Assembly (NCBI GenBank): GCA_017398585.1 | Contig: JAFQFS010000096.1 | Location: forward strand, 1 to 38,790 | Direction of reading: 5' to 3' | DNA length: 38,790 bases | Source of the DNA: Clostridia bacterium | GTDB lineage: Bacteria > Bacillota > Clostridia > Oscillospirales > CAG-272 | In this document: piece after piece, positions 31,838 to 38,790 of the stretch | Layout: every line of letters starts with the position of its first letter | How positions within the stretch are numbered: the stretch's first letter is position 1 | Made by a program: the position numbers and the translations under genes | Notes under the pieces: generated by a model | Seen by the model: only the letters and a program-made list of their open reading frames with translations | What the model was told of the DNA's origin: nothing | Databases searched by the model: none

Positions 31838-31924
31838 CGGGGAGGAACTTTTTGCAAAAAGTTCCTCCCCGAACCCCTCTTCAAAAAACTTTAAACAAAT
31901 AACAGGGACAAGGTTCCGTGCAGA
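31838..31924 (+). repeat. Dispersed hairpin element, copy R7
   Basis: Hairpin 31838-31871 with core GGAAC/GTTCC, then the tail GAACCCCTCTTCAAAAAACT to 31892, and a distal GTGCAGA block (inverse TCTGCAC) at 31918-31924. The hairpin begins 19 bases after the binding-protein stop. Confidence 0.82.
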
Positions 31925-31960
31925 CTTGAAGGATAGGAGTCTGTGCGGGACTTTTTTGTT
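31916..31960 (+). terminator. Terminator after the solute-binding protein gene
   Basis: CCGTGCAGACT (31916-31926) pairs with AGTCTGTGCGG (31938-31948), including two wobble pairs. CTTTTTTGTTT follows. The left arm contains the distal block of copy R7. Confidence 0.75.
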
Positions 31961-32997
31961 TAATTTTCGGATTTTAATTCGTTGTACATTTCCGTGAAGC
32001 GCGGGTCATTGCGGATGTTGTCGAAGTAGTCGTCACCCATGACGTCGAGCATCCAGTCCGTTCCCCATCCGCCGCTGCGGGTGAGTTCCAGTCCGGCGAA
32101 TGCCGCGGATTTCAGGCGGAAGCGGTCGTCTCTGAGCGTGCAGGATTTCCGCATGACGTCAAGCCAGTACATCGCTTTGTCTGCGTCTCCGAGCAGGCTG
32201 TAATGCTTTGCAAGCTGCCACGGAATGTGGGTCGGCTGCCAGTTGAAGAAGCATTCGCGGTCGTCGGGCATGAGTGCGCGGCTTGCTTCGGTCATCTGTT
32301 CCAGCATGGCGATGCGCTGTTCGCGGGTGAAGGTTTCGGATTCCAGAGAGAGCATATACACCTGCCAGTTCAGTTTGGTCAGCAGAGTGTAGGCGTTTTC
32401 CTGCATCAGACGGACTTTTTCTTCCCCTTCCGCAAGCTGGATTGCCATTTCCTGACGGACGTTATCATATCCGGGAAGTTTTTTCAGCAGTTCTTTCCCC
32501 TTGTCGATCATACCGGCGTCGCGGTACATTCCGAGCAGGGTATAGACGTCTTCGTACCCGTTTTCGTACAGGAATTCTGTCAGTGCGAGGGCTTCCTCAA
32601 GGATTTTCTTTGCCTTTCGGTCGGCGTGATCGTCCATATGGTTGTACATGCGGTAATACAGGCAGAAGGACAGCGCGGACATGAGGTCTTTGTTCCGGGG
32701 ATATTCCGCCAGTGCGGCGCGGAGCAGTTCTGCGGCTTCTTCGGGTTCGGCGGCGTTTGCCTTGTCGATGATTTCACGGATGCTTTCCTTCATCCGGACG
32801 GGATCGACTTCGAGGAGGTAATCGGTGGTCACGTCAAAGAGGTATGCGAGTTTTTTGATGACGGTATTGTCGGGGGAAGCCGCTCCGTTTTCCCAGCGGC
32901 TGACCGCCTGCGGGGTCAGCCCGAGGACTTCCGCGAGATCTTCCTGCGTCATATCGTTTTTACGGCGGAGGTGTTTGAGTATGGTGGAGAATGACAT
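31960..32997 (-). CDS. XRE-family regulator with helical (TPR-like) C-terminal domain
   Basis: 345 residues. The N terminus is an XRE helix-turn-helix (residues about 1-60: HLRRKNDMTQEDLAEVLGLT, then QAVSRWENG). The rest is made of many helices in the TPR-like style (EELLKKLPGYDNVRQEMAIQ, WQLAKHYSLLGDADKAMYWL) and probably senses a ligand or peptide. It regulates an unknown target. It is a paralogue of the gene just upstream. The start has AAAGGAT upstream, which lies in an inverted repeat that could hide it (see 33000-33090). Confidence 0.88.
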   Translation of the reverse strand: MSFSTILKHLRRKNDMTQEDLAEVLGLTPQAVSRWENGAASPDNTVIKKLAYLFDVTTDYLLEVDPVRMKESIREIIDKANAAEPEEAAELLRAALAEYPRNKDLMSALSFCLYYRMYNHMDDHADRKAKKILEEALALTEFLYENGYEDVYTLLGMYRDAGMIDKGKELLKKLPGYDNVRQEMAIQLAEGEEKVRLMQENAYTLLTKLNWQVYMLSLESETFTREQRIAMLEQMTEASRALMPDDRECFFNWQPTHIPWQLAKHYSLLGDADKAMYWLDVMRKSCTLRDDRFRLKSAAFAGLELTRSGGWGTDWMLDVMGDDYFDNIRNDPRFTEMYNELKSEN

Positions 32998-32999
32998 GG

Positions 33000-33090
33000 T
33001 GTGATATCCTTTCGTGATTTATATAAGATTTATATAACTTGATTTTTACATTCACGCGGTACCTTCGTGCTGTGCCTATAGGATATCACA
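33000..33090. promoter_or_regulatory. Leader with 11-bp inverted repeat hiding the ribosome binding site, plus tandem repeats
   Basis: TGTGATATCCT (33000-33010) and AGGATATCACA (33080-33090) are exact inverse copies 69 bases apart. On the minus strand the near one contains the ribosome binding site of the gene starting at 32997. Between them GATTTATATAA is repeated exactly in tandem (33016-33026, 33027-33037), one helical turn apart. No convincing -35/-10 pair was found here. Confidence 0.5.
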
Positions 33091-33141
33091 TCCGCCGCCG
33101 TTATGGAAGCGCGTGAGGATTTGCCGGAGGTAAATCTTGCG

Positions 33142-34191
33142 TTAAGGCAGAGGATATCCGTATTCCAGCAGGGTGGCTTCCAGTTCCTCCCGCATGGAGA
33201 TCAGACGCGGGTCGTCACGGATGTCGTCAAAACATCGGTTTGTATTCAGTACCTTCAGCATCCAGTCCTCATGCCACCTTCCGTTTCGTTTCCGGGGGAG
33301 TCCGCGGAATGTCGGGGAATTCAGAACACCGGCTTCGTTCTTGCTTGCTTCATACATGACGCCGAGCCAGTGGATTGCCTGTTCCCGGTCGCCGCTGACC
33401 GCATAAAGCTGCGCGAGCTGGAAAGGGATATGCGTCGCCTGCCATGTCCGGCTCGACAGAGGATCGTCCGGCATCAGGGTCTGTGAAGCTTCGAACATCT
33501 GCCGGAGCATGGAAATCCGCTGTTCCGCCGGGAGCGATTCCTCGCAGGAGAGGGTGTAGACCTGCCAGTTCAGTCTGGTCAAAAGGGTGTAGGCGTAGTC
33601 CTGAATCCGGCGGATGCGGTCTTCTCCTGTTGCCAGTTCGATGCGGAGCTCCTGAATATTGTAGTTGCGCAGCGTTTTCAGCAGTTCTTCCCCTCGTTCC
33701 GGAATGCCGAGGTCACGGTAGATGCGGAGCAGGGTTTCGAGGTCTCCTGTGCTTCCCGTGTGTTCGTAAAGCCATTCGACCAGAGTACGTGCTTCCCACA
33801 GGGCGTCCTTTGCCCCCTCGCTGTCCGGATTGTTCGAGTAAATTCTGTAATACAGAAGTCTGGACAGTGCGTAGATCAGTTCTTTGTTGCGCGGGTATTC
33901 TTTGAGTGCATCGCGGAGCATCTGCGCGGCTTCCTGCGGGTTCATTTCATCCGTTTTGAGGATCAGATTCCCGACGTCCCGCTTCACACGTTCGGGATCG
34001 ACTTCGAGCAGATAATCCGTCGTCACGTCAAAGAGATATGCCAGTTTCCGGATCACGGTGCTGTCCGGAAACGCCGTGCCGGTTTCCCACCGGCTGACCG
34101 CCTGCGGGGACATATCGAGCGCTTCCGCAAGCTCCTCCTGCGTCATGTCGTTTTTCCGGCGCAGGTTCCGGAGTACATCGGAGAATGCCAT
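33142..34191 (-). CDS. XRE-family regulator, paralogue of its neighbour
   Basis: 349 residues. It is close to the neighbouring regulator across the whole length: same HTH (NLRRKNDMTQEELAEALDMS), shared LAYLFDVTTDYLLEVDPERV, helical repeats, and a common late block (HEDWMLKVLNTNRCFDDIRD). This points to a tandem duplication followed by divergence, mostly in the helical middle. Such regulators often control peptide- or stress-related genes; the target is unknown. A -10 TATAAT at 34224-34229 (minus) lies 33 bases upstream without a clear -35. Confidence 0.88.
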   Translation of the reverse strand: MAFSDVLRNLRRKNDMTQEELAEALDMSPQAVSRWETGTAFPDSTVIRKLAYLFDVTTDYLLEVDPERVKRDVGNLILKTDEMNPQEAAQMLRDALKEYPRNKELIYALSRLLYYRIYSNNPDSEGAKDALWEARTLVEWLYEHTGSTGDLETLLRIYRDLGIPERGEELLKTLRNYNIQELRIELATGEDRIRRIQDYAYTLLTRLNWQVYTLSCEESLPAEQRISMLRQMFEASQTLMPDDPLSSRTWQATHIPFQLAQLYAVSGDREQAIHWLGVMYEASKNEAGVLNSPTFRGLPRKRNGRWHEDWMLKVLNTNRCFDDIRDDPRLISMREELEATLLEYGYPLP

Positions 34192-34223
34192 AATATCATC
34201 CTTTCTGTAATGAGGTTATCTGT

Positions 34224-34229
34224 ATTATA
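34224..34229 (-). promoter_or_regulatory. -10 box for the upstream XRE regulator
   Basis: TATAAT on the minus strand, 33 bases before the ATG at 34191. The -35 region (TGGTGA) is weak. Confidence 0.45.
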
Positions 34230-34290
34230 CCGCAATTCCGCCGTCGTCACCAGCGCACGGGCGAGCAGCCGGACTATACTTTCCGTTGAG

Positions 34291-34376
34291 TCTGCACAAA
34301 CTGTGTCTTTCTAACCGGCTGAAAGTTTTTTGAAAGGGGTGTGGGGAAAACTTTTTTTCAAAAAAGTTTTCCCCAC
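34291..34376 (-). repeat. Dispersed hairpin element, copy R8
   Basis: Core 34322-34376 (AAAGTTTTTTGAAAGGGG, then hairpin 34341-34376) with the TCTGCAC block at 34291-34297, 31 bases before the core. The outer stem reads GTGGGG/CCCCAC, where other copies have CGGGG/CCCCG: a compensated change. The hairpin begins 12 bases after the nucleoside hydrolase stop. Confidence 0.82.
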
Positions 34377-34388
34377 AAAAGTTCATAT

Positions 34389-35288
34389 CTATAAAATTTC
34401 CGCGCTTCCGTCGATGATGCTGTTGAGGATTTCCGCGAGTGCCGCTTCGTCCGCAAAACGGACGGTTCTTGCGCCCGTTCCTTCGGTGACGACTGCGGTC
34501 GCATCTTCCCTGTAGCGGATGCTGCACTCGTCGGAGAGGATCCAGCGTCCGTCGTCCGGATTGACGGCGTAATACACCGTCACGAGGTCCCACGAATTGC
34601 GCACGAATCCGCCGCCGAGGTAGTTCACATACGCCATGCGTACCGGATAATCCTCCGGACAGCCCTCGAGCGTCGCGCCCGTCAGGACGTGTTCGCCCGC
34701 TTCAAAGCCGCAGTAGACGATCGGCGCCGCGCACTTCTCCGTCATGAGCTGTGCCGCCGGGACGTCGCAGGCGATGTTGTACTCGCCGTGGGAGAAATTT
34801 TCGAAATTCCCGCCCATGACGATCACTTCGCGCACGGACTGTGCCACAAGTTCCTCACCCGTCAGCGGGGAAATGGCGTCCGCGGAGGATTTCAACAGGT
34901 CGCCCATGTTGTTCAGCGGACCCACGAACACGAGCGTTACGTCACGGTGTTCCGCGAGCAGACGGCGGAGCAGCGTCAGTGCGGGCTCGGTCTCCGCGGG
35001 AGCGTGGGTTTTGCGGTACGCTTCGGACACCGGAACGGTGTAGCGCATGACATCCGGCGTGCAGAGGAAGCCTTCGCGGGTCGTCTGGCCGATCGGGACG
35101 TTCACGCCATACCAGTCGTTGATGGACGCGATCACGTCTGCGCCGAGGACATCGGACGTGCAGTGGGTCACGGCGAGAAGCTCGCAGAGTCCCGCCTTGT
35201 GGAACCGGTCGAAAATAGCGAGCGCGCCGCAGTCGTCGCAGTCCGGACCGATGTCGGTATCGAGGATGAATTTGCGTGTTTCGGACAT
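34389..35288 (-). CDS. Nucleoside hydrolase (IunH-like)
   Basis: 299 residues, usual for this family. It hydrolyses the N-glycosidic bond of a nucleoside, giving base and ribose. The metal site DTDIGPDCDD (residues 10-19) is a variant of DTDxGxDD with extra residues, known in other uncharacterised members. A Pro-Leu-Asn motif in FVGPLNNMGDLL and an IVMGGNF segment are present. The C-terminal half has EYNIACDVPAAQLM, also family-like. AAGGAG precedes the ATG. It ends the operon with the SGNH esterase and the GH-like protein, 11 bases behind the latter. Confidence 0.88.
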   Translation of the reverse strand: MSETRKFILDTDIGPDCDDCGALAIFDRFHKAGLCELLAVTHCTSDVLGADVIASINDWYGVNVPIGQTTREGFLCTPDVMRYTVPVSEAYRKTHAPAETEPALTLLRRLLAEHRDVTLVFVGPLNNMGDLLKSSADAISPLTGEELVAQSVREVIVMGGNFENFSHGEYNIACDVPAAQLMTEKCAAPIVYCGFEAGEHVLTGATLEGCPEDYPVRMAYVNYLGGGFVRNSWDLVTVYYAVNPDDGRWILSDECSIRYREDATAVVTEGTGARTVRFADEAALAEILNSIIDGSAEIL

Positions 35289-35299
35289 GGTGTTCTCCT

Positions 35300-37444
35300 T
35301 TACTTGATTTTTACGTCAACGCCGTCGGGGCTGTTTTTGTACCAGATCCGCAGGATGCCGCCGTGATCCTTATCCGGGTTCTGACGGGACGTGGGCTTGT
35401 ACGGTTCGTAGTCCCACTTTGCAAGCACGTCTTCGCCGTGCAGGAGAGCGGTGACTTCCGCAGGTTTCCGCTTGACGGACAGAACGGTCACGCCGTTTGC
35501 GGCGGCACCGACCGCTTTGAATGAGATTGTCCGCGCCTTGACACCGAAGTGCGGCTTCACGAGACGTGCGGCGGAGGCGATGACCTGCGTCTGTGTCCGG
35601 TCGATTTTTGCGAGATTGTAATACAGTCCCGCGATCTTGTCGAGGACGGGATTTTCTACGGTTACCAGTTCATCGGAGAACAGGTCGATGTACGTGCCTT
35701 CGAGAACCGCCGATGCGGTTTCGTCCATGACGGAGGTGATTGTATAGGTGCCGCGTTCCATTGTGAGGATGGGGGAGTATTCCCATGCGATGCCGGTTTC
35801 CGCAAGGGTATCGCGCACGGTGTCGCGGAATTCCTCCGCAAGAGCGGCGTCTCTGGCGAATTCCGCCGGGTATTTGTCGATGATGTACACCTGACCGGCA
35901 CCGACTTTGTGCAGTCCGACGGCGTCTTTCGGGAGTCCGCACATTTCAAGGAGGTGTTCCGCGGGGTTCGCGTACTTTCCGCCGCGGTTCCACCATGCGC
36001 GGATGCCGTGATAGCTGTCTTTGCCGTCGCCGATATAGAACAGCGTACCGCCCTGTTTGACCCATTCTGCGATGACGTTGTTGATGTCGGGAGATTCGGG
36101 CTTCATGTATTCGTAGCTCAGGACGATCGTGCGGTACGCGTCAAGATAACCGACGGCGCGGCGCAGGTTGTCGAGCTGGACGGGACGGACGGCGGCACCT
36201 GCTTTCAGCAGCGGCAGCGCCATGCCGAAGAACGCGTCGAAGCAGTCGTCAATGTACTCCTTATGCGGATCGTCTGCAGGCGTCTGCTTCTGGAACATCG
36301 CGGAATCAGCGATCATCAGCCCGATTTCGGGATGATTTCCGACGAAATGCGCGTCCGGCTGTACCATGTCGCGCAGGACGTTCATAATCACCAGCAGATT
36401 TGTCCGGTATTCCTCCGGCATCGGAATGCGTTCCGGCAGACCGGTCTCGGGATCGATGTTCGGTCCACCGTATTTGCCGTTGAAGAAGCGGTTCGGCCAC
36501 GGGCAGACTTCGTAGGCTGCAACGTCCGGATGCATCAGCGATGCCGCGACGGTCTGGTAGTAATTGTAGCGGTAGTTTTCCCACGTGTAGCGCGGGTTGT
36601 CTTCGATGGGGTCGTGCAGGAACCACATTTTCCGTCCGGTGCCGCGCACCAGTTCCTGCATGACGCCGTATTCGAGGAATGCCGTTTCAAACGTGCGTTC
36701 CGCCGTTTCGCCGAGGTAGCGGTTTTTCGTGCGTGCGGTTCCCGTCCAGATCTGGGCAATGTAGCCGTCCACGCCGGGAAGGTCGATGAGGGCGGATTCG
36801 GGGGAAACGATGTTCCACTGTGCGTAGTTGATGAGCGAGTGCGTCGGGACATAGAAGCGCAGAACGCGGTTATATTTCACGAGGGCATACTCCTTGAGTT
36901 CGGAGCAGAGGCGGTCGAGCATGCGGGTATAGAGGTACTGCTTGAGCTTCGCGGAACGGTAGGAGGCTTCCGCAGATGAGCGGGGATCCTGCCATTCTTC
37001 TTTATAATACAGCCGCCATTCGCGCTTGAAGGCATCGGAGTAGCCGCCGCGCACCCAGAATTCGGGTTCTTCGAGGTGAATCGCCTCAACACCGCAGTCG
37101 ACGGCGTATTTCAGCTTGGAGGCGAGGTAATCAGCGAACGAGACGGCGGGCACCATGTAGGGGACTTCGAACCCGTGTCCGATGATTTCACCGCGTGCGT
37201 CGGTCTGGCTTTCATCCCAATGGAGACGTCCGTCGAACTTGCCCTTGAGGTAGTCCTGGTATTCGCCCCACGCCACGCCTGTCATGAGATGGATGACGTA
37301 GCCGTGCTTTTTCCAGATTTTCACGCGTTCTTTGAGGTTGTGGAAGCCGTAGACCATGATGAAATCGCATTGGGTATCGGTGGCAGGGGTGTACGGGGCG
37401 GCTTCCTGCATACCCGTACGTTCCTCGGTTCTGTCATAAAACAT
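35300..37444 (-). CDS. Clan GH-A-like protein with GH42-like C-terminal domains
   Basis: 714 residues, no signal peptide, so it is cytoplasmic. The N-terminal half looks like a TIM barrel, with VEAIHLEEPEFW (residues 119-130), a candidate acid/base Glu on strand 4, and a second region PGVDGYIAQIWTG and KMWFLHDPIEDNP. The part around 435-485 (TIVLSYEYMKPESPDINNVI, then GGTLFYIGDG) resembles the glutamine-amidotransferase-like domain of GH42 beta-galactosidases. The rest is beta-rich. I cannot name a family. Operon partners suggest degradation of a sugar or nucleoside conjugate. AAAGGAG precedes the ATG. Confidence 0.65.
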   Translation of the reverse strand: MFYDRTEERTGMQEAAPYTPATDTQCDFIMVYGFHNLKERVKIWKKHGYVIHLMTGVAWGEYQDYLKGKFDGRLHWDESQTDARGEIIGHGFEVPYMVPAVSFADYLASKLKYAVDCGVEAIHLEEPEFWVRGGYSDAFKREWRLYYKEEWQDPRSSAEASYRSAKLKQYLYTRMLDRLCSELKEYALVKYNRVLRFYVPTHSLINYAQWNIVSPESALIDLPGVDGYIAQIWTGTARTKNRYLGETAERTFETAFLEYGVMQELVRGTGRKMWFLHDPIEDNPRYTWENYRYNYYQTVAASLMHPDVAAYEVCPWPNRFFNGKYGGPNIDPETGLPERIPMPEEYRTNLLVIMNVLRDMVQPDAHFVGNHPEIGLMIADSAMFQKQTPADDPHKEYIDDCFDAFFGMALPLLKAGAAVRPVQLDNLRRAVGYLDAYRTIVLSYEYMKPESPDINNVIAEWVKQGGTLFYIGDGKDSYHGIRAWWNRGGKYANPAEHLLEMCGLPKDAVGLHKVGAGQVYIIDKYPAEFARDAALAEEFRDTVRDTLAETGIAWEYSPILTMERGTYTITSVMDETASAVLEGTYIDLFSDELVTVENPVLDKIAGLYYNLAKIDRTQTQVIASAARLVKPHFGVKARTISFKAVGAAANGVTVLSVKRKPAEVTALLHGEDVLAKWDYEPYKPTSRQNPDKDHGGILRIWYKNSPDGVDVKIK

Positions 37445-37478
37445 GGGGTGGCTCCTTTCGGCTATTGAGGGGGACGGT

Positions 37479-38450
37479 TTACAGTCCGTACCGTTCCTTC
37501 AGGATCGGGATCAGACGGTCGGCGATGATCTTATGACCGTCGGTCAGCGGATGCAGGGGTTCGAGCGGCACCCAGAGAGTGGCATCGACGAAGAAAATAT
37601 CGTCGTCATGGTCGGCATTGAACTCGTCAACAAGCTTGTGAAGAGCATCCGGGAACGCGCCGCAGAACGCAGTAAGGCAGATGATCTTTGCATCCGGATG
37701 AGTTTTGCGGACAAGTTCGAGCAGTCCGCGGTATTCGGCGATGTAGCGTTCCTCGCCGTTGCCGCGGTCGTTCGCGCCGTGGTTAATCAGGATATAGTCG
37801 GGATGGTCATAGGTGACAGGGGCGCCGTCCCAGCAGTAGGGGTATGCGTCTGCTGCCTTCGGAACGGAACCGCAGCCGGCGCGGGTCACACCGACGGCGC
37901 CGTAGCCCATATGGAGGGAACGCAGTCCAAGCCCCTGGGCGGTGAGCCAGCCGTACGTGCGGCAGACGTCGTCCTCGAAGACGCGGTTGTCCTGGTCGTT
38001 CGGGTAGTAGCGGCGGTCATAAGTGAGGACACCTTCGGTGATGGAGTCGCCGACAAGCTCGATGGTTTTGCGATCGTCCGGCCAGAGTTCGGCTTCCCCG
38101 TCGGCCTCATAACCGAGGAAGGAAAGCTTATTCTGGAGAGGCGCGTACCAGCGGTTCTGGATTTCTTTCGCGCCCTTGAAGATGATTTCGACGTAATGTT
38201 CGCCGTCGTCTTTGGTCTCAACGGTCAGCCAGCGGTCAACGGCAGTCTCAACGCGTGCGCCGCCGTCCGTGCGGATCCAGATATGCGGGAACGGCAGAAC
38301 ACAGTCGTCGATATTGAACGAAAGAACGATCTGGTTCCCTTTGAAAGCGATCTCAATGCGGGAACCGGTCGCGGTGGCGGTCATCGCGTCGCCGTCCGGC
38401 GCGAAGCGTCCGGTGAAGCGGACAGAATGGGAAGTATGGGGGATGAACAT
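37479..38450 (-). CDS. SGNH/GDSL hydrolase with N-terminal jelly-roll domain (CE2-like)
   Basis: 323 residues. The first about 115 residues are a beta-sandwich like the N-terminal domain of CE2 acetylxylan esterases. The hydrolase domain has block I VGDSIT (Ser136), block II GYGAVG (Gly185), block III NHGAND (Asn227) and block V LHP with His300. The usual Asp three residues before this His is Glu297, as in EPLHP. It probably removes acetyl groups from sugars, in the cytoplasm since there is no signal peptide. Start behind AAAGGAG, first in the operon. Confidence 0.85.
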   Translation of the reverse strand: MFIPHTSHSVRFTGRFAPDGDAMTATATGSRIEIAFKGNQIVLSFNIDDCVLPFPHIWIRTDGGARVETAVDRWLTVETKDDGEHYVEIIFKGAKEIQNRWYAPLQNKLSFLGYEADGEAELWPDDRKTIELVGDSITEGVLTYDRRYYPNDQDNRVFEDDVCRTYGWLTAQGLGLRSLHMGYGAVGVTRAGCGSVPKAADAYPYCWDGAPVTYDHPDYILINHGANDRGNGEERYIAEYRGLLELVRKTHPDAKIICLTAFCGAFPDALHKLVDEFNADHDDDIFFVDATLWVPLEPLHPLTDGHKIIADRLIPILKERYGL

Positions 38451-38483
38451 GGTGGTTGCTCCTTTTTCTGTAGTTTTTTCTTC

Positions 38484-38512
38484 ATTATACTACAGGGGAT
38501 GGGAGATTGCAA
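38484..38512 (-). promoter_or_regulatory. Promoter of the esterase-GH-nucleoside hydrolase operon
   Basis: Minus strand TTGCAA (38507-38512), 17-base spacer, TATAAT (38484-38489), 34 bases before the start at 38450. Confidence 0.8.
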
Positions 38513-38521
38513 GGGTGGCGT

Positions 38522-38544
38522 GAAGATCGTCGAAGACGATCTTC
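38522..38544 (+). repeat. Perfect small hairpin
   Basis: GAAGATCGTC (38522-38531) pairs exactly with GACGATCTTC (38535-38544) across a 3-base loop. It stands directly upstream of the esterase promoter and abuts the decayed copy R9. It could be an operator or an RNA hairpin; no U-tract. Confidence 0.6.
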
Positions 38545-38588
38545 GGGGGAGACGGTCGCTTTTTGAAAAAAGCTCCGCAAAAACTTTT
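38544..38588 (+). repeat. Dispersed hairpin element, decayed copy R9
   Basis: CGGGGGA, then GCTTTTTGAAAAAAGC and the tail AAAAACTTTT recall copies R5 and R7, but the outer stem is broken. The hairpin side faces the esterase gene. The rest of 38589-38790 holds no gene I can support. Confidence 0.45.
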
Positions 38589-38790
38589 CATCTGTGTAGC
38601 CGGTTTGTATGGCTGATATGGGTTAGTGGGGTAAAAAGAAGAAATTTTCGGTGGAGTATGGCTGAAATTTGTTCGGGCGATAGACGTGGAGGTATAAAAA
38701 TCATGAGGAATAGGGGAGTGACTTCTCAAAACTCCGTTTTGTTCAGCGCTCGGCACTTCTGTATCCGTGATTCAGTGCGCCCTTATAGAA

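Noticed and set aside
38703-38790. Open frame starting ATG at 38703 behind GTGGAGG and running off the window
   Set aside because: Only 29 codons are visible, with no recognisable protein pattern; it cannot be told from chance.
1-38790. CRISPR arrays, tRNA or rRNA genes
   Set aside because: No regularly spaced direct repeats, no tRNA cloverleaf with CCA-type ends and no rRNA signature were recognised.

Overview
The window looks like a chromosomal segment of a low-GC-type Gram-positive lineage (Bacillota, Clostridia-like) whose DNA is nevertheless fairly GC-rich by eye (not computed). Support: AGGAGG-type ribosome binding sites, TTGACA-17-TATAAT promoters often with an extended TGn, a valine T-box leader, lipoprotein signal peptides, RimP/MurJ/ValRS of Gram-positive type and phage genes of the Listeria A118/Gp15 type. 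No rRNA, tRNA or CRISPR array was seen.

Layout. 1-3768 (minus): start of rimP with its own promoter and leader hairpin, then an operon reading lipoprotein, cysteine desulfurase, TIM-barrel isomerase, HAD phosphatase. 4094-5530 (plus): pyruvate kinase with promoter and strong terminator. 5717-18380 (plus): one uninterrupted 17-gene phage head-and-tail operon with one visible promoter and one terminator. It holds small and large terminase, portal, scaffold, P22-like coat, four neck genes, tail tube, two chaperone-position genes, a very short tape measure, distal tail, tail-tip and two fibre genes. It has no integrase, repressor, replication or lysis gene, and no att repeat was recognised. 18398-21891 (minus): TAXI-type TRAP transporter (binding protein, DUF1850 protein, fused permease). 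22105-29824 (minus): valine T-box, small kinase, valS, rRNA methyltransferase, murJ, glycosyltransferase. 29888-30055 (minus): an unlisted 55-residue two-helix membrane protein under an operator-like palindrome. 30289-31818 (plus): orphan solute-binding lipoprotein. 31960-34191 (minus): two tandem paralogous XRE regulators. 34389-38450 (minus): operon of SGNH esterase, GH-A/GH42-like protein and nucleoside hydrolase.

Two things stand out. First, the phage operon resembles a gene transfer agent or other domesticated particle more than a prophage: it is only structural, sits between housekeeping genes, has a tape measure of only 262 residues and shares base composition by eye with its neighbours. 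Second, eight copies (plus one decayed) of an intergenic hairpin element are dispersed over the window. Their stems differ by compensatory changes, they lack a U-tract, and the hairpin side always faces the nearest gene boundary. Two copies lie inside the phage operon directly before the coat and first fibre genes, which ties that cluster to its host genome.
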